Shown: positions 29,234-41,169, counted from the stretch's first letter. The stretch is DNA of 64,000 bases from Paenibacillus sp. G2S3 (GCF_030123105.1 NZ_CP126095.1:6014001-6078000), one strand, 5' to 3'. The notes: generated from the letters alone by a model not told the origin. Made by a program: numbers and translations.

Positions 29234-32200
29234 TTATTCAGCAGGAACCGGCTCTAAAGAGTCAAGCGCGCTTTCTGCATTTGGATCACTTAGTTTAACA
29301 TTACGGTAACGATTCATACCAGTACCTGCAGGAATCAACTTACCGATAATAACATTTTCTTTAAGTCCAAGCAACTTATCTACTTTGCCTTTGATAGCAG
29401 CATCTGTTAAGACACGAGTAGTTTCTTGGAAAGATGCAGCTGACAAGAAGGAATCTGTCTCAAGAGATGCCTTGGTAATACCGAGTAGGACCGGTTTAGC
29501 AACTGCAGGCTCTTTACCTGACAAGATGGCTTCCTTGTTAGCAGCTTCGTATTCATGAATATCCGCAAATGCGCCCGGTAACAGACTTGTGTCACCCGCG
29601 TCAATGATACGGATCTTACGAAGCATTTGCTTGATCATAACTTCAATGTGCTTATCATTGATCTCAACGCCCTGGTTACGATATACACGCTGAACTTCTT
29701 GCAGAATGTAGTTTTGTACCCCACGGATCCCTTTGATTCGCAGCATTTCTTTAGGGTCAATCGAACCGTCTGTCAACTCATCGCCGGCTTCAATCTCTTG
29801 GCCTTCGCTGACACGTAGACGTGAACCATAAGTAATGGAATAAGTCTTAGATTCTGCTTCACCTTGAACCTCGATTTCGCGACGATCCTTAGTTTCACGG
29901 ATTTCCTTGATTACACCATCGATCTCACTGATTGTAGCTTGACCTTTAGGGTTACGAGCTTCAAACAACTCCTGAATACGTGGCAAACCTTGCGTGATGT
30001 CATCACCGGCAACACCGCCGGTATGGAACGTACGCATTGTAAGCTGGGTTCCTGGTTCACCGATAGATTGTGCAGCGATAATACCAACCGCTTCACCGAT
30101 CTCAACGTGTTTACCAGTTGCCAAGTTACGACCGTAACATTTCTTACAAACACCATGACGAGCACGGCAGCTTAGTACAGAGCGGATTTGCAGCTTAGTT
30201 ACACCAGCTTCTACGATTGCTTCCGCTTTATCGGAGTCAATCAAATCGTTGCGGTGAACAATGATTTCGCCTGTTTCTGGATGACGAACAGTCTCGAAGC
30301 AGTAACGACCTTCAATACGGTCATACAGATCCTCAATAACCTCTTTACCATCCTGAATACGACTAACTGTAAATCCTTTATCTGTTCCACAATCTTCTTC
30401 ACGAACGATAACGTCCTGAGCTACGTCAACGAGACGACGAGTCAAGTAACCGGAGTCAGCAGTACGAAGTGCGGTATCGGCAAGACCTTTACGCGCTCCG
30501 TGAGTGGAGATAAAGTACTCCAAGACCGTAAGACCTTCACGGAAGTTCGCTTTAATTGGCAATTCGAAAATCCGACCCGAAGGTGTTGCCATCAGACCAC
30601 GCATACCACCCAGCTGAGTGATCTGCGATTTGTTACCCCGCGCTTTGGAGTCAACCATGAGCATGATAGAGTTGAAACGGTCCATCGATTTAAGCAGGAT
30701 GTTTGTAAGATCATCCTTCGTCTTCGACCAGATCTCAATAACACGGTCGTACCGTTCGTCATTAGTGATCAGACCACGGCGATATTGGTTAGCAACCACA
30801 TCTACCTTAGCTTCGGACTCTTTCAAGATCGTAACTTTCTCCTCAGGCACGATAACATCCGACACAGCAACGGTAACACCGGAACGTGTGGAGTAAGTAA
30901 AGCCGAGTTGTTTAATTTTATCCAAAATCATAGAGGTTTTGGTTGTATGATAAGTTTCAAAACAACGTGCGATAATCAGACCCAGATATTCTTTACCTAC
31001 AGCGCTGGCTTCAGGAGCGGATTCAATCAGCTCGCGAATATCTGCGCCTTTTTCATAGATAAAGTATTTCTCTGGCGTGCCATGCAGCAAGTTAGTCTTA
31101 GTCGCTTCATTGATATAAGGGAAACTACTTGGGTAAATTTCATTAAAGATAATCTTACCGATCGTAGTGATCAACATTGCGCCTTGTTGTTTTTCCGTAA
31201 AGCAAGTTTTACCAAGTGCTTTAACTGGAATAGCCACACGAGCATGAAGACCTGCAGTTCCGCGTTGGTAAGCTGATACAGCTTCGTTTACGGTACGCAG
31301 AATCATACCTGATCCTTTTTCTTCCTTGTTGTCCATGGTCAGGTAGAAAGTACCAAGGACCATATCCTGGGAAGGTGTTACAACCGGTTTTCCGTCTTTA
31401 GGGTTCAAGATATTACCGGATGCAAGCATGAGAATACGTGCTTCCGCTTGAGCTTCTGCTGACAGAGGAACGTGCACCGCCATTTGGTCACCGTCAAAGT
31501 CGGCGTTATAAGCCGTACATACGAGTGGGTGAAGACGAATAGCATGACCTTCCACCAAAATCGGTTCAAAAGCTTGGATACCGAGACGGTGAAGTGTTGG
31601 TGCGCGGTTTAGAAGTACTGGGTGCTCTCTGATTACTTCTTCAAGTACATCCCATACTTCAGGACTTACACGCTCAACTTTACGTTTTGCGCTCTTTATG
31701 TTGTGGGCTAGGCCCTTGTTAACCAATTCTTTCATGACAAAAGGCTTGAACAATTCTAGCGCCATTTTCTTAGGAAGTCCGCACTGATACATCTTGAGGT
31801 ACGGTCCTACAACGATAACGGAACGTCCAGAGTAGTCAACCCGTTTACCGAGCAAGTTCTGGCGGAAACGTCCTTGTTTACCTTTCAGCATATGGCTGAG
31901 CGATTTCAATGGACGGTTACCAGGACCCGTTACCGGACGTCCTCTACGGCCGTTATCGATGAGAGCATCGACAGCTTCCTGTAGCATCCGTTTCTCGTTC
32001 TGCACGATAATGTCAGGTGCACCGAGATCAAGCAGTCTTTTCAGACGGTTGTTCCGGTTAATAACACGACGATAAAGATCGTTCAAATCAGACGTAGCAA
32101 AACGGCCACCATCCAATTGAACCATAGGACGAAGTTCCGGAGGAATAACCGGTAGAACATCCATGATCATCCAATCAGGTTTGTTGCCTGAGTTACGGAA

Positions 32201-32845
32201 TGCTTCAATGACTTCCAGACGTTTGATCGCCCGGTTACGACGTTGGCCTTGGGCCGTACGCAGTTCTTCTTTGAGGAATTCCAGCTCTTTTTCGATGTCG
32301 ATATCTTGAAGAAGCTTCTTAACAGCTTCAGCACCCATGCCGGCTTGGAATCCGTAACCGTATTTTTCACGGTAGCTACGATATTCTTTCTCGGACAAAA
32401 GTTGTTTCTTTTCCAGAGGTGTTTCACCTGGGTCAGTTACAACATACGATGCGAAGTAAATAATCTCTTCAAGTGATCTTGGAGACATATCTAGTGCCAA
32501 ACCCATACGGCTTGGGATACCTTTGAAGTACCAGATATGAGATACCGGAGCAGCCAATTCAATGTGACCCATACGTTCACGACGAACTTTAGCACGAGTA
32601 ACTTCAACGCCACAACGGTCGCAGACTACGCCCTTATAACGGACACGTTTGTATTTACCACAATGACATTCCCAGTCTTTTTGCGGTCCAAAGATACGCT
32701 CGCAGAAAAGACCCTCTTTTTCCGGTTTCAATGTACGATAGTTAATGGTTTCCGGTTTCTTAACTTCTCCGCGGGACCATGAACGAATCTTCTCCGGAGA
32801 AGCGAGTCCGATTTTCATAAATTCAAAATTGTTAACGTCCAACAA
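29234..32845 (-). CDS. rpoC: DNA-directed RNA polymerase beta' subunit
   Basis: The 1203-residue beta' subunit carries the N-terminal zinc ribbon ([20 protein letters not shown], near residue 60), the catalytic Mg motif NADFDGDQM (near 450), the second zinc site ([13 protein letters not shown]) and the bridge helix and trigger loop region ([19 protein letters not shown]). Length is typical of Gram-positive rpoC without large insertions. It follows rpoB by 115 bases. Confidence 0.99.
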   Translation of the reverse strand: MLDVNNFEFMKIGLASPEKIRSWSRGEVKKPETINYRTLKPEKEGLFCERIFGPQKDWECHCGKYKRVRYKGVVCDRCGVEVTRAKVRRERMGHIELAAPVSHIWYFKGIPSRMGLALDMSPRSLEEIIYFASYVVTDPGETPLEKKQLLSEKEYRSYREKYGYGFQAGMGAEAVKKLLQDIDIEKELEFLKEELRTAQGQRRNRAIKRLEVIEAFRNSGNKPDWMIMDVLPVIPPELRPMVQLDGGRFATSDLNDLYRRVINRNNRLKRLLDLGAPDIIVQNEKRMLQEAVDALIDNGRRGRPVTGPGNRPLKSLSHMLKGKQGRFRQNLLGKRVDYSGRSVIVVGPYLKMYQCGLPKKMALELFKPFVMKELVNKGLAHNIKSAKRKVERVSPEVWDVLEEVIREHPVLLNRAPTLHRLGIQAFEPILVEGHAIRLHPLVCTAYNADFDGDQMAVHVPLSAEAQAEARILMLASGNILNPKDGKPVVTPSQDMVLGTFYLTMDNKEEKGSGMILRTVNEAVSAYQRGTAGLHARVAIPVKALGKTCFTEKQQGAMLITTIGKIIFNEIYPSSFPYINEATKTNLLHGTPEKYFIYEKGADIRELIESAPEASAVGKEYLGLIIARCFETYHTTKTSMILDKIKQLGFTYSTRSGVTVAVSDVIVPEEKVTILKESEAKVDVVANQYRRGLITNDERYDRVIEIWSKTKDDLTNILLKSMDRFNSIMLMVDSKARGNKSQITQLGGMRGLMATPSGRIFELPIKANFREGLTVLEYFISTHGARKGLADTALRTADSGYLTRRLVDVAQDVIVREEDCGTDKGFTVSRIQDGKEVIEDLYDRIEGRYCFETVRHPETGEIIVHRNDLIDSDKAEAIVEAGVTKLQIRSVLSCRARHGVCKKCYGRNLATGKHVEIGEAVGIIAAQSIGEPGTQLTMRTFHTGGVAGDDITQGLPRIQELFEARNPKGQATISEIDGVIKEIRETKDRREIEVQGEAESKTYSITYGSRLRVSEGQEIEAGDELTDGSIDPKEMLRIKGIRGVQNYILQEVQRVYRNQGVEINDKHIEVMIKQMLRKIRIIDAGDTSLLPGAFADIHEYEAANKEAILSGKEPAVAKPVLLGITKASLETDSFLSAASFQETTRVLTDAAIKGKVDKLLGLKENVIIGKLIPAGTGMNRYRNVKLSDPNAESALDSLEPVPAE

Positions 32846-32880
32846 GGAGCAACCCTCCTTAACCTAATCCTGATTTAGTA

Positions 32881-32923
32881 CCGCTTTGCCCTCCCCTGAC
32901 TGTTACATCAAAAGAGGGCGCGG
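32881..32923 (-). other. hairpin in the rpoB-rpoC gap
   Basis: On the minus strand CCGC-GCCCTC pairs with GAGGGC-AAA-GCGG, enclosing about 20 bases. It has no T-run. It could be an RNase processing site between rpoB and rpoC. Confidence 0.45.
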
Positions 32924-32960
32924 TCCTTTATAAAATGGAACTCTAAAGCTCCAAGCGTGA

Positions 32961-35900
32961 TTATTCTGCTCCGACTTCTGCGCCTTCTAAATTGAGGCTT
33001 AGCTTGTCGCCTGACGTCTCGTCCTCATCGTCCAATTCTCTCATTTCAATTTCCTGCTCGTCTCCGCTAAGGATCTTAACATCCATACCCAGGGACTGCA
33101 GTTCCTTGATCAATACCTTGAACGACTCAGGAACGCCTGGTTCCGGTACATTTTCACCTTTGACGATGGATTCGTACGTCTTCACGCGACCAACCACGTC
33201 ATCGGATTTTACGGTCAAAATTTCTTGTAATGTATATGCAGCACCGTAAGCTTCAAGCGCCCACACTTCCATCTCCCCGAAACGCTGTCCACCAAACTGA
33301 GCTTTACCACCCAGCGGCTGTTGCGTAACTAGTGAGTAAGGACCTGTTGAACGGGCATGAATCTTATCATCAACCATGTGTGCCAGTTTGATCATATGCA
33401 TGACGCCGACAGTAACTTCACGTTCGAAGCGTTCACCTGTCCGGCCATCGTACAATATAGTTTTACCATTACGTTGCATGCCAGCTTCTTCCATCGTATC
33501 AAACACGTCATACTCACGCGCTCCGTCAAATACCGGCGTTGCAATGTGAATACCCAGACGCAATGCGGCCATACCAATATGGACCTCAAGCACCTGTCCG
33601 ATGTTCATACGAGAAGGAACGCCTAGTGGGTTAAGAACAACCTGTACTGGCGTACCGTCCGGAAGGAACGGCATATCTTCTTCTGGCAGGATACGAGCAA
33701 CGACACCCTTGTTACCGTGACGTCCGGCCATTTTGTCACCTTCAGAGATCTTACGTTTCTGAGCGATGTAGACACGAACCAATTGATTTACGCCAGGAGG
33801 CAGTTCATCACCGTTCTCACGTGTAAATACTTTAACGTCCACGATAATACCATCACTACCATGAGGAACGCGTAAAGAGGTATCCCGTACTTCACGAGCC
33901 TTCTCACCAAAGATAGCGTGTAGGAGACGTTCTTCTGCAGTCAATTCAGTTACACCCTTCGGAGTAACTTTACCAACCAGAATGTCACCAGCACTGATTT
34001 CCGCACCGATACGGATAATTCCACGCTCATCAAGATTGCGCAGAGCTTCTTCACCCACGTTCGGAATATCACGTGTGATTTCTTCAGGTCCCAGTTTAGT
34101 GTCACGAGCTTCGGATTCGTATTCCTCGATATGAATCGAAGTGTATACATCTTCCTTAACTAGTTTTTCACTTAACAGGATCGCATCCTCGTAGTTGTAA
34201 CCTTCCCAAGTCATGAACGCAACGACTACGTTGCGACCAAGAGCAAGTTCGCCCATTTCTGTGGAAGGACCATCCGCCAGGATGTCACCCTTCTTAACAA
34301 TGTCCCCTCTTTTAGCTAGAGGACGTTGGTTAATACAGGTACCTTGGTTAGAACGCATAAATTTGTGTAATTTATATTTAACGATATCGCCTTTAACTTC
34401 TTTGCCTTCGACAGTCTCAACCCGGCGCAGCCAAATTTCATTAGCTGAAGAACGTTCGATAATACCGTCATACTTAGAAACAACACATACGCCAGAATCC
34501 TTAGCGGATTTATGCTCCATCCCTGTTCCGACCAGCGGAGCTTTAGGAATCAGAAGTGGAACGGCTTGACGCTGCATGTTAGATCCCATCAGAGCGCGGT
34601 TGGAGTCATCGTTCTCAAGGAACGGAATGAGCGCCGTAGCGACAGATACGACCTGTTTAGGCGAAACATCCATGTAATCGACACGATTACTTGGCATTGT
34701 TGTAATGTTATCTGAATCTTTGTTGTAACGAACGATTACCATGTCTTCTTTAAAGGAGCCATCTTCATCGATCAATACGTTAGCCTGAGCAACTACATAA
34801 TTATCTTCCTCATCAGCAGTCAGATAATCGATTTGTTCAGTTACCTTACCTGTCTTTGGATCTACCCAACGATACGGAGCTTCAATAAAGCCATATTCGT
34901 TGATGCGAGCAAAGGTGGACAAGGAGTTGATCAATCCAATGTTCGGTCCTTCCGGTGTTTCAATTGGACACATCCGGCCGTAGTGACTGTGATGGACGTC
35001 ACGAACTTCAAAGCCCGCGCGCTCACGTGTCAAACCACCGGGTCCGAGTGCAGACAGACGACGTTTATGCGTAAGTTCCGCAAGCGGGTTCGTCTGATCC
35101 ATAAACTGAGACAACTGGGAGCTACCGAAGAACTCTTTAATGGACGCGATAACTGGACGAATGTTGATCAGAGCTTGAGGCGTAATTGCATTAGCATCCT
35201 GAATCGACATTCTTTCACGTACAACGCGTTCCATACGGGACAAACCGATACGGAACTGATTCTGCAGAAGTTCACCTACAGAACGCAGGCGACGGTTACC
35301 CAAATGGTCTATATCATCGGTATTACCAATTCCGTGAAGCAAATTAATAAAGTAGCTGATCGAGGATATAATATCAGCTTGAGTAATGTGCTTAACAGAC
35401 TTGTCGATGTTACCGTTAGCGATCAGCTTAATAACCCGACCTTCTTCAATTGGCGAGAATACGTCAATCGTTTGAAGAGGAATATCTTCACTGTCCATAA
35501 CTCCGCCAGTAACACGGTAGTTTTTAAAGGCAACATTCTTTTCGAAATATGGAATCAATTCATCAAGCAGTCTACGATCGACCATTTGACCGGACTCTGC
35601 CAGGATTTCCCCTGTAGCTTCGTCAACCAAAGGCTGAGCAAGACGTTGATTGAAAAGACGGTTCTTAATGTGTAGCTTTTTATTGATTTTGTAACGGCCT
35701 ACATTAGCTAGGTCGTAGCGTTTTGGATCAAAGAAACGCGCGACCAGCAAACTTTTGGCATTGTCCAGTGTCGGCGGTTCGCCCGGACGCAAACGCTCAT
35801 AAATTTCAATAAGCGCCTTCTCCGTGGAGTCCGTGTTGTCTTTATCCAGCGTATTGCGAATATATTCATCATTGCCAAGCAATTCCAGAATTTCGGCATC

Positions 35901-36506
35901 ACTACCGAAACCGAGAGCACGCAAAAGTACGGTAACAGGGATTTTACGAGTCCGATCGATACGAACATACATAATATCCTTAGCGTCGGTCTCAAGTTCC
36001 AACCAGGCTCCGCGGTTCGGGATTACTGTGGCGGTGTAGGTTTTTTTGCCGTTCTTATCCACTTTTGTGCTGAAATAGACGCTTGGAGAGCGAACCAACT
36101 GGCTGACAATAACCCGTTCCGCACCGTTAATAATAAAAGTGCCGGTCTCCGTCATCAGCGGGAAATCTCCCATGAACACTTCCTGCTCTTTGACCTCACC
36201 GGTCTCCTTATTAATGAGCCGCACCTTTACACGCAGAGGAGCCGCATACGTCACGTCCCGCTCTTTAGCGTCGTCAACCGTATATTTTGGTTCACCCAGG
36301 CTGTAATCAATGAACTCTAGTACCAAATTACCTGTGAAATCCTGGATCGGCGAGATGTCCTGAAACATTTCCCGCAATCCTTCCTCCAAAAACCAATCAT
36401 AAGATTTTTGTTGGATCTCGATCAGGTTCGGGACCTCGAGTACCTCGTTAATTCTCGCATAGCTCCGCCGAGTGCGTCGACCATACTGAACAAGATGTCC
36501 TGCCAA
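32961..36506 (-). CDS. rpoB: DNA-directed RNA polymerase beta subunit
   Basis: The 1181-residue beta subunit contains the rifampicin region [20 protein letters not shown] followed by [11 protein letters not shown], which reads as the wild type of Bacillus, and the later [16 protein letters not shown] and [12 protein letters not shown] motifs. It has a short acidic C-terminal tail. It starts with TTG after GAGGGGTGA; Bacillus RpoB has the same N-terminal length. A long untranslated leader (about 375 bases) precedes it. Confidence 0.99.
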   Translation of the reverse strand: MAGHLVQYGRRTRRSYARINEVLEVPNLIEIQQKSYDWFLEEGLREMFQDISPIQDFTGNLVLEFIDYSLGEPKYTVDDAKERDVTYAAPLRVKVRLINKETGEVKEQEVFMGDFPLMTETGTFIINGAERVIVSQLVRSPSVYFSTKVDKNGKKTYTATVIPNRGAWLELETDAKDIMYVRIDRTRKIPVTVLLRALGFGSDAEILELLGNDEYIRNTLDKDNTDSTEKALIEIYERLRPGEPPTLDNAKSLLVARFFDPKRYDLANVGRYKINKKLHIKNRLFNQRLAQPLVDEATGEILAESGQMVDRRLLDELIPYFEKNVAFKNYRVTGGVMDSEDIPLQTIDVFSPIEEGRVIKLIANGNIDKSVKHITQADIISSISYFINLLHGIGNTDDIDHLGNRRLRSVGELLQNQFRIGLSRMERVVRERMSIQDANAITPQALINIRPVIASIKEFFGSSQLSQFMDQTNPLAELTHKRRLSALGPGGLTRERAGFEVRDVHHSHYGRMCPIETPEGPNIGLINSLSTFARINEYGFIEAPYRWVDPKTGKVTEQIDYLTADEEDNYVVAQANVLIDEDGSFKEDMVIVRYNKDSDNITTMPSNRVDYMDVSPKQVVSVATALIPFLENDDSNRALMGSNMQRQAVPLLIPKAPLVGTGMEHKSAKDSGVCVVSKYDGIIERSSANEIWLRRVETVEGKEVKGDIVKYKLHKFMRSNQGTCINQRPLAKRGDIVKKGDILADGPSTEMGELALGRNVVVAFMTWEGYNYEDAILLSEKLVKEDVYTSIHIEEYESEARDTKLGPEEITRDIPNVGEEALRNLDERGIIRIGAEISAGDILVGKVTPKGVTELTAEERLLHAIFGEKAREVRDTSLRVPHGSDGIIVDVKVFTRENGDELPPGVNQLVRVYIAQKRKISEGDKMAGRHGNKGVVARILPEEDMPFLPDGTPVQVVLNPLGVPSRMNIGQVLEVHIGMAALRLGIHIATPVFDGAREYDVFDTMEEAGMQRNGKTILYDGRTGERFEREVTVGVMHMIKLAHMVDDKIHARSTGPYSLVTQQPLGGKAQFGGQRFGEMEVWALEAYGAAYTLQEILTVKSDDVVGRVKTYESIVKGENVPEPGVPESFKVLIKELQSLGMDVKILSGDEQEIEMRELDDEDETSGDKLSLNLEGAEVGAE

Positions 36507-36886
36507 CTTTACTCACCCCTCATGTCTACTCACTTAAAAATTGATTGCGAACCCTTGTTTGGAACCGTATAATGGAACCATACCACAAGGATTCAGTCAT
36601 AAATAAAAGAAAAGCCCTTATCGAAATCTTCGAAAAAAGAGCGCACTTATCCATGACCAAAATACTCCTTATCCAGTAGATTTGCCCAAAACGTACATAT
36701 TATACGTCACCAAGCAACAGTTTATGCGCTATTATCTATTACCGCGTAACACTCGCTACGCCAGAGCATAGAGAACCAATTCGCAAAAAACTTGCCGTAC
36801 GGCTTGCGCTAGCCGGCGACAATATATCGCTTGACATTTTCAGCAAACTAAAGACATGGAGCCTATCTTAATACTGACATTTTATA
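36507..36886 (-). promoter_or_regulatory. long rpoB leader without a gene
   Basis: No convincing gene is present between the methyltransferase stop and rpoB. The transcript would contain several hairpins: GCGATATATTGTCGC, GCCGGCT...AGCCGTACGGC, and near rpoB an outer CCTTGT/ACAAGG stem. The rpoB leader of many bacteria is a control point. No known family was recognised. Confidence 0.4.
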
Positions 36887-36915
36887 ATAATACCATTATC
36901 ACTATCACATGTCAA
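36887..36915 (-). promoter_or_regulatory. promoter of rpoB-rpoC
   Basis: On the minus strand a consensus TTGACA (36910-36915), a 17-base spacer and TATTAT (36887-36892) lie just after the stop of the upstream methyltransferase gene. Confidence 0.75.
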
Positions 36916-36929
36916 TAACCTATTGAATT

Positions 36930-37529
36930 TTATTTTTGAGCTTTAATAATGCGATAACCTTTATCTTTGCCCACTTCTTCCACTACCCGGAACAAGCTTT
37001 CAAGTTTAGCTACCGCTGATGGAGCACCCTGCTTCTTCTGAATTACAATCCACAGAAAGCCACCCTCATTCAAATGTTCATAAGCTTCTTCAAAAATCTG
37101 ATGCACTACAGCTTTTCCCGCACGTATCGGAGGATTGGTAAGAATCACATCGAACTTTTGCTGTTCATTCAATGCGCCGAGCACATCGCTTTCCATTACC
37201 GTAACATTCCGGATTCCATTGTGCTGAGCATTCTCACGCGCAAGTTCTACCGCACGACTGTTAATATCAATCATCGTCACTTGCCCTTTGGGGGCTAGGT
37301 ATGCTGCACTTATGCCTATCGGGCCATATCCACAACCCACATCAAGCACTGCCGAACCGTCCGGAATAATCATAGCTTCAATGAGAACTCGGCTACCGTA
37401 ATCAATGTCTCCTTTAGAGAACACACCCGCATCGCTCGTAAAACGAAAGCTTTTGCCTCTTAGAACGGTGTCGATGGTACGTCTGTCATGACGCACTTCC
37501 GGTTGCTGCGAATAATAATGTTGCGACAT
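36930..37529 (-). CDS. ybxB: class I SAM-dependent methyltransferase (RsmC/YbxB-like)
   Basis: This 199-residue enzyme has the SAM site VLDVGCGYGPIGISAAY (near 60-76), an acidic second motif MIDINSRAV and the catalytic TNPPIRAGK motif (NPPxR) of the RsmC/RlmG group, which methylates guanine N2 in rRNA. In Bacillus the equivalent gene lies between rplL and rpoB, as here. The exact target nucleotide is not known. It lies downstream of the rplL terminator. Confidence 0.88.
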   Translation of the reverse strand: MSQHYYSQQPEVRHDRRTIDTVLRGKSFRFTSDAGVFSKGDIDYGSRVLIEAMIIPDGSAVLDVGCGYGPIGISAAYLAPKGQVTMIDINSRAVELARENAQHNGIRNVTVMESDVLGALNEQQKFDVILTNPPIRAGKAVVHQIFEEAYEHLNEGGFLWIVIQKKQGAPSAVAKLESLFRVVEEVGKDKGYRIIKAQK

Positions 37530-37589
37530 CTCTATCCTCCCTTTCCTTTATGTTAATAGTTTGTATTCACAACCCTACTAACTCTATTT

Positions 37590-37624
37590 ATAAAATAAAC
37601 CCCTTGAACAAGTTCAAGGGGTTT
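37590..37624 (-). terminator. terminator after rplL
   Basis: On the minus strand AACCCCTTGAAC-TTG-TTCAAGGGGTT forms an 11-base stem followed by TATTTTAT. The tail is only partly T-rich, so read-through to the methyltransferase gene is likely. Confidence 0.7.
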
Positions 37625-37639
37625 TCAGTATAGAAGGAA

Positions 37640-37999
37640 TTACTTCACTTCTACAGCTGCGCCTGCTTCTTCCAATTTTGCTTTAGTAGCTTCGGCTTCT
37701 TCTTTGCTTACTTTTTCTTTGATTGCTTTTGGTGCGTTGTCTACAAGGTCTTTAGCTTCTTTCAAGCCAAGGCCTGTGATTTCGCGAACGATTTTGATAA
37801 CGTTGATTTTGGAAGCGCCAGCGCCTGTCAAAATTACGTCAAATTCGGATTGCTCTTCAGCTACTGCTGCTACCGCACCGCCAGCTGCTACTGGAGCTGC
37901 TGCTGTTACGCCGAATTCTTCTTCAATTGCTTTAACCAGGTCGTTCAGTTCCAATACGCTCATGCCTTTAATTGCTTCCAAGATTGCTTCTTTACTCAT
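37640..37999 (-). CDS. rplL: 50S ribosomal protein L7/L12
   Basis: The 119-residue stalk protein has an N-terminal dimerisation part ([20 protein letters not shown]), an Ala/Gly-rich hinge ([18 protein letters not shown]) and a C-terminal factor-binding domain ([20 protein letters not shown]). It recruits translation GTPases to the ribosome. It is 66 bases after rplJ. Confidence 0.99.
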   Translation of the reverse strand: MSKEAILEAIKGMSVLELNDLVKAIEEEFGVTAAAPVAAGGAVAAVAEEQSEFDVILTGAGASKINVIKIVREITGLGLKEAKDLVDNAPKAIKEKVSKEEAEATKAKLEEAGAAVEVK

Positions 38000-38065
38000 G
38001 ATTGAACCTCCATTTATAATTTAAATTTGTTTGTGATATTGATTTATGCTGCAAGAGTCAAAGGC

Positions 38066-38569
38066 TTACGCGCTTTGTTCTTCTTTTTCAGCAACAGCTT
38101 TAACTGCAAGCGCGAAGTTGCGCATTGGAGCTTGAAGTACGCTAAGCAGCATGGACAGCAAACCATCGCGGGATGGAAGCTCAGCCAGTGCTTTCAATTG
38201 GTCCGCGTCGATGACACGTCCTTCAACTACGCCGCCTTTCAATTTCAAAGCGTCGTTTTTCTTGGCGAAATCGTTCAAAATTTTAGCTGGAGCCACTGCA
38301 TCAGTTGTGCTGAATGCGATAGCTGTTGGACCAGTCAAAACTTCATCCAACTCAGTCAACTCAGCCGCAGCAGTTGCGCGACGTAGCAATGTGTTCTTCA
38401 GGACTTGAAACTCAACGCCAGCTTCACGAAGTTGCTTACGCAGTTCAGTCACTTGGGAAACGTTCAATCCACGGTAGTCCGCTACAACAGTCGAAAGACT
38501 GTTTTGCAGTTTCGCAGTAACGACGTCAACCGCATCCTGTTTTGCTTGAATTACTTTTGCATTTGCCAA
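38066..38569 (-). CDS. rplJ: 50S ribosomal protein L10
   Basis: The 167-residue stalk base L10 binds L12 dimers through its C-terminal helix. It starts [20 protein letters not shown]. The start is the TTG at 38569, 8 bases after AGGAGG; the GTG at 38578 is part of the AGGAGGTG site. An L10 leader precedes it, so L10-L12 most likely represses its own expression. Confidence 0.97.
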   Translation of the reverse strand: MANAKVIQAKQDAVDVVTAKLQNSLSTVVADYRGLNVSQVTELRKQLREAGVEFQVLKNTLLRRATAAAELTELDEVLTGPTAIAFSTTDAVAPAKILNDFAKKNDALKLKGGVVEGRVIDADQLKALAELPSRDGLLSMLLSVLQAPMRNFALAVKAVAEKEEQSA

Positions 38570-38644
38570 TGTATACACCTCCTGAAAATTTATGTGTTGG
38601 CGTTCTTTCCAAGGAAAGCATCACCGCTCCTACGCAGGCATTAG

Positions 38645-38800
38645 AAAAGCCTCCGCAGAATCACGAAGGCTTGATAAAACGAAAGTTATACGAGCGAGCT
38701 CGTTACTTCTTGTTTCTATCACAACACCTCGGTAGGAAATTAAGCACTAAGGCACCTACTGTCTACGGTAAGCATATTCAAGGTTAAGATTGATACCTTA
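38645..38800 (-). promoter_or_regulatory. L10 leader (rplJ-rplL autoregulatory RNA)
   Basis: The transcript carries the L10-binding core (minus strand of 38722-38767: GTAGACAGTAGGTGCC, CTTAATTTCCTACCGAGG) that resembles the known L10 leader of Firmicutes. It is followed by an attenuator hairpin, AAGCCTTCG...CGGAGGCTTTT (38645-38672). Binding of L10(L12)4 would favour the terminator. Confidence 0.85.
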
Positions 38801-38817
38801 AGTTTCACAACTGTTAT

Positions 38818-38846
38818 AGATTATCAAAATCGACTCAAAGAGTCAA
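38818..38846 (-). promoter_or_regulatory. promoter of rplJ-rplL
   Basis: On the minus strand TTGACT (38841-38846), a 17-base spacer and TAATCT (38818-38823) start just after the rplA stop and precede the L10 leader. Confidence 0.65.
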
Positions 38847-38853
38847 CCTTTAT

Positions 38854-39546
38854 TTATCTGAAGACGGTTGTGTTCACACGAGCGCTAGGTCCCATTGTGG
38901 AAGAAATCGAGATGCCTTTAAGGTATACACCTTTAGCAGCAGCTGGTTTCGCACGGTTCAAAGCGTCGATAAGAGCTTTAAGGTTATCGTTCAATTGTGC
39001 AGCATCAAAGGACACTTTGCCGATTGGCGCGTGAATTTGACCTGCTTTGTCAAGACGATATTCAATTTTACCGGCTTTGATTTCTTGCACAGCCTTAGTA
39101 ACATCGAATGTAACTGTGCCAGCTTTAGGGTTAGGCATAAGACCTTTACCACCAAGCAAACGACCCAGTTTACCGACTTCACTCATCATATCAGGTGTAG
39201 CTACGCAGACATCAAATTCAAACCAGCCTTGTTGAATTTTGTTGATCATGTCTTGATCACCAACAAAATCCGCGCCAGCAGCTTCTGCCTCTTTCGCTTT
39301 TTCACCTTTTGCAAATACAAGCACGCGTTGTGTTTTACCAGTGCCGTGAGGCAGGACAACAACACCACGAACTGCTTGGTCTTGTTTACGCGGGTCTACA
39401 CCCAGACGAACTGCTGCTTCAACGGTTTCGTCGAATTTTGCAGTCGCTGCCTTTTTCACAAGCTCTACAGCTTCTGAAGGCTCGTAAGTTGCTTCGCTGT
39501 TGATCAGCTTAGCAGCTTCTTGGTATTTCTTACCATGTTTAGCCAT
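38854..39546 (-). CDS. rplA: 50S ribosomal protein L1
   Basis: The 230-residue L1 forms the mobile stalk at the E site. Motifs [20 protein letters not shown] and [12 protein letters not shown] are typical. The ATG at 39546 follows AAAGGAGGA; an upstream in-frame ATG lacks a ribosome site. It is 81 bases after rplK. Confidence 0.97.
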   Translation of the reverse strand: MAKHGKKYQEAAKLINSEATYEPSEAVELVKKAATAKFDETVEAAVRLGVDPRKQDQAVRGVVVLPHGTGKTQRVLVFAKGEKAKEAEAAGADFVGDQDMINKIQQGWFEFDVCVATPDMMSEVGKLGRLLGGKGLMPNPKAGTVTFDVTKAVQEIKAGKIEYRLDKAGQIHAPIGKVSFDAAQLNDNLKALIDALNRAKPAAAKGVYLKGISISSTMGPSARVNTTVFR

Positions 39547-39627
39547 GAAATGTTCCTCCTTTGTGGTGTTAGCGGAAATTCCTCCCACATACTTGCGGGT
39601 CACGAATGACCGATTCTTCGAAAACTA

Positions 39628-40053
39628 CTAGTCTTCGATTGTGATACCCATACTGCGAGCAGTACCTTCAACCATACGCATTGCAGCTTCTACAGATGCA
39701 GCGTTAAGGTCGGGCATTTTTGTTTCAGCAATTTCACGAACCGCTGCGCGGCCGATTTTTGCTACTTTTTTCTTGTTTGGTTCGCCGGATCCTTTTTCTA
39801 CTTTAGCAGCGATGCGAAGCAGAACAGCAGCCGGAGGAGTTTTAGTGATGAACGTAAAGGAACGGTCTTCAAATACTGTAATTTCAACCGGAATGATCAA
39901 GCCAGCCTGGTCGGCAGTACGAGCATTAAATTCCTTACAGAATGCCATGATGTTGACACCTGCTTGACCTAACGCCGGACCTACTGGAGGCGCTGGATTC
40001 GCTTTCCCTGCAGGAATCTGCAGTTTCACCATTTTAATAACTTTTTTAGCCAT
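39628..40053 (-). CDS. rplK: 50S ribosomal protein L11
   Basis: The 141-residue L11 of the GTPase centre starts [20 protein letters not shown], includes the Pro-rich [15 protein letters not shown] where thiopeptide-resistance changes occur in other bacteria, and ends MGITIED. L11 also mediates RelA activation. It is 75 bases after nusG. Confidence 0.98.
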   Translation of the reverse strand: MAKKVIKMVKLQIPAGKANPAPPVGPALGQAGVNIMAFCKEFNARTADQAGLIIPVEITVFEDRSFTFITKTPPAAVLLRIAAKVEKGSGEPNKKKVAKIGRAAVREIAETKMPDLNAASVEAAMRMVEGTARSMGITIED

Positions 40054-40128
40054 GAGTGACACCTCCTTGCAAAAATAGTGGTCTTCGAACGCCATTAGCG
40101 CTCTCCCACAAGAAACCCTTAGCTTATG

Positions 40129-40662
40129 TTATATTTTCTCCACTTGAGTGAAATCCAACTCTAGCGGGGTTTCCCGTCCAAACATGTTCACATGCACTTT
40201 GATCTTGCTCTTGTCAGCCAAAATTTCTTCCACGGATCCCACAAAATTCGCAAACGGACCAACCATAATACGTACGGATTCCTTGATTTCGAAATCAATC
40301 TTCGCTTTAGGTTCAACCATGCCCATATGCTTCAGAATTTGTTCTACCTCTTCCGGAAGCAAAGCTGTTGGTTTAGACCCTGAGCCTGTCGAACCAACAA
40401 ATCCAGTAACGCCCGGAGTATTGCGGACAACATACCAGGAATCATCAGTCTGAACCATTTCCACCAAAACATAACCCGGGTAAACTTTACGCATAACGGT
40501 TTTTTTCTTACCGTCTTTGTTTACGATTTCTTCTTCCATAGGAACAAGAACGCGGAATATTTTGTCTTCCATGCCCATGGACTCAACGCGCTTTTCCAAA
40601 TTGGCTTTGACCTTATTCTCATACCCAGAATAGGTATGAACGACATACCATCTTTTTTCCAT
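40129..40662 (-). CDS. nusG: transcription termination/antitermination factor NusG
   Basis: The 177-residue NusG has an N-terminal NGN domain (RWYVVHTYSGYENKVKANLE) that binds RNA polymerase and a C-terminal KOW domain (VRIMVGPFANFVGSVEEI). It couples transcription with translation and pausing. It is 21 bases downstream of secE. Confidence 0.98.
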   Translation of the reverse strand: MEKRWYVVHTYSGYENKVKANLEKRVESMGMEDKIFRVLVPMEEEIVNKDGKKKTVMRKVYPGYVLVEMVQTDDSWYVVRNTPGVTGFVGSTGSGSKPTALLPEEVEQILKHMGMVEPKAKIDFEIKESVRIMVGPFANFVGSVEEILADKSKIKVHVNMFGRETPLELDFTQVEKI

Positions 40663-40683
40663 ATCAAGCCACCTGGGACCTCT

Positions 40684-40875
40684 CTAAATAATCGCTTCAA
40701 TCACAGCGGAAATACCGATGTCCAGAACCCAGAAGTAAATAGCGACAACTACTATTGTACCGAGAACGATCAATGTATAGTTGGTCAATTCTTTACGACT
40801 TGGCCAGCGAACTTTTTTGAGTTCACTCCAGCTCTCAGTGAAAAAGGAAAACATAGACTTGAAACTACGTTTCAT
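40684..40875 (-). CDS. secE: preprotein translocase subunit SecE
   Basis: The 63-residue protein has a cytoplasmic amphipathic stretch with the ELKKVRWPSRKEL motif and one C-terminal membrane helix (YTLIVLGTIVVVAIYFWVL). It clamps SecY. It is 20 bases after rpmG and 21 bases before nusG. Confidence 0.97.
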   Translation of the reverse strand: MKRSFKSMFSFFTESWSELKKVRWPSRKELTNYTLIVLGTIVVVAIYFWVLDIGISAVIEAII

Positions 40876-40895
40876 GCCGACTACACCTCCACAGA

Positions 40896-41045
40896 CTATC
40901 TGGTTTCGCGATGAGGAGTTTGCGAGTTACAATACTTGCAAAATTTCTTCATCTCCATGCGGTCGGGGTGATTTCGCTTGTTTTTGGTAGTCGCATAGTT
41001 TCTTTGTTTGCAACTTGTACAAGCCAAAGTGATAATTACCCGCAT
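40896..41045 (-). CDS. rpmG: 50S ribosomal protein L33 (zinc type)
   Basis: This 49-residue protein has two Cys pairs (CTSC and CKYC) typical of zinc-binding L33. It reads [20 protein letters not shown] and ends PHRETR. The ATG follows GGAGG by 8 bases. It is the first gene of the rpmG-secE-nusG unit. Confidence 0.95.
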   Translation of the reverse strand: MRVIITLACTSCKQRNYATTKNKRNHPDRMEMKKFCKYCNSQTPHRETR

Positions 41046-41061
41046 GATGTGCACCTCCCGA

Positions 41062-41093
41062 GACGTCCTTCTAACTATACAATTAGAAGACGT
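41062..41093 (-). promoter_or_regulatory. hairpin just upstream of the rpmG ribosome site
   Basis: In the transcript ACGTC-TTCTAA pairs with TTAGAA-G-GACGT (11 pairs with one bulge) around an 8-base loop, ending within 10 bases of the ribosome site. It could control translation of rpmG. No known family was recognised. Confidence 0.45.
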
Positions 41094-41139
41094 AAATATT
41101 GATCCTAAAAAAAGCCGCGAATTTAGGCCTACCTAAAAC

Positions 41140-41169
41140 ACTTTAGCATAATGTCAAGGTCTGTGTCAA
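41140..41169 (-). promoter_or_regulatory. promoter of rpmG-secE-nusG
   Basis: On the minus strand TTGACA (41164-41169), an 18-base spacer and TAAAGT (41140-41145) lie about 95 bases before rpmG. Confidence 0.7.

Noticed and set aside
30188..31276. Plus-strand frame of 362 codons opposite rpoC
   Set aside because: Antisense shadow of rpoC with low-complexity composition and no start signals.
34900..35220. Possible rifampicin-resistance changes in rpoB
   Set aside because: The cluster I region reads as the wild-type Bacillus sequence; no resistance substitution is seen.
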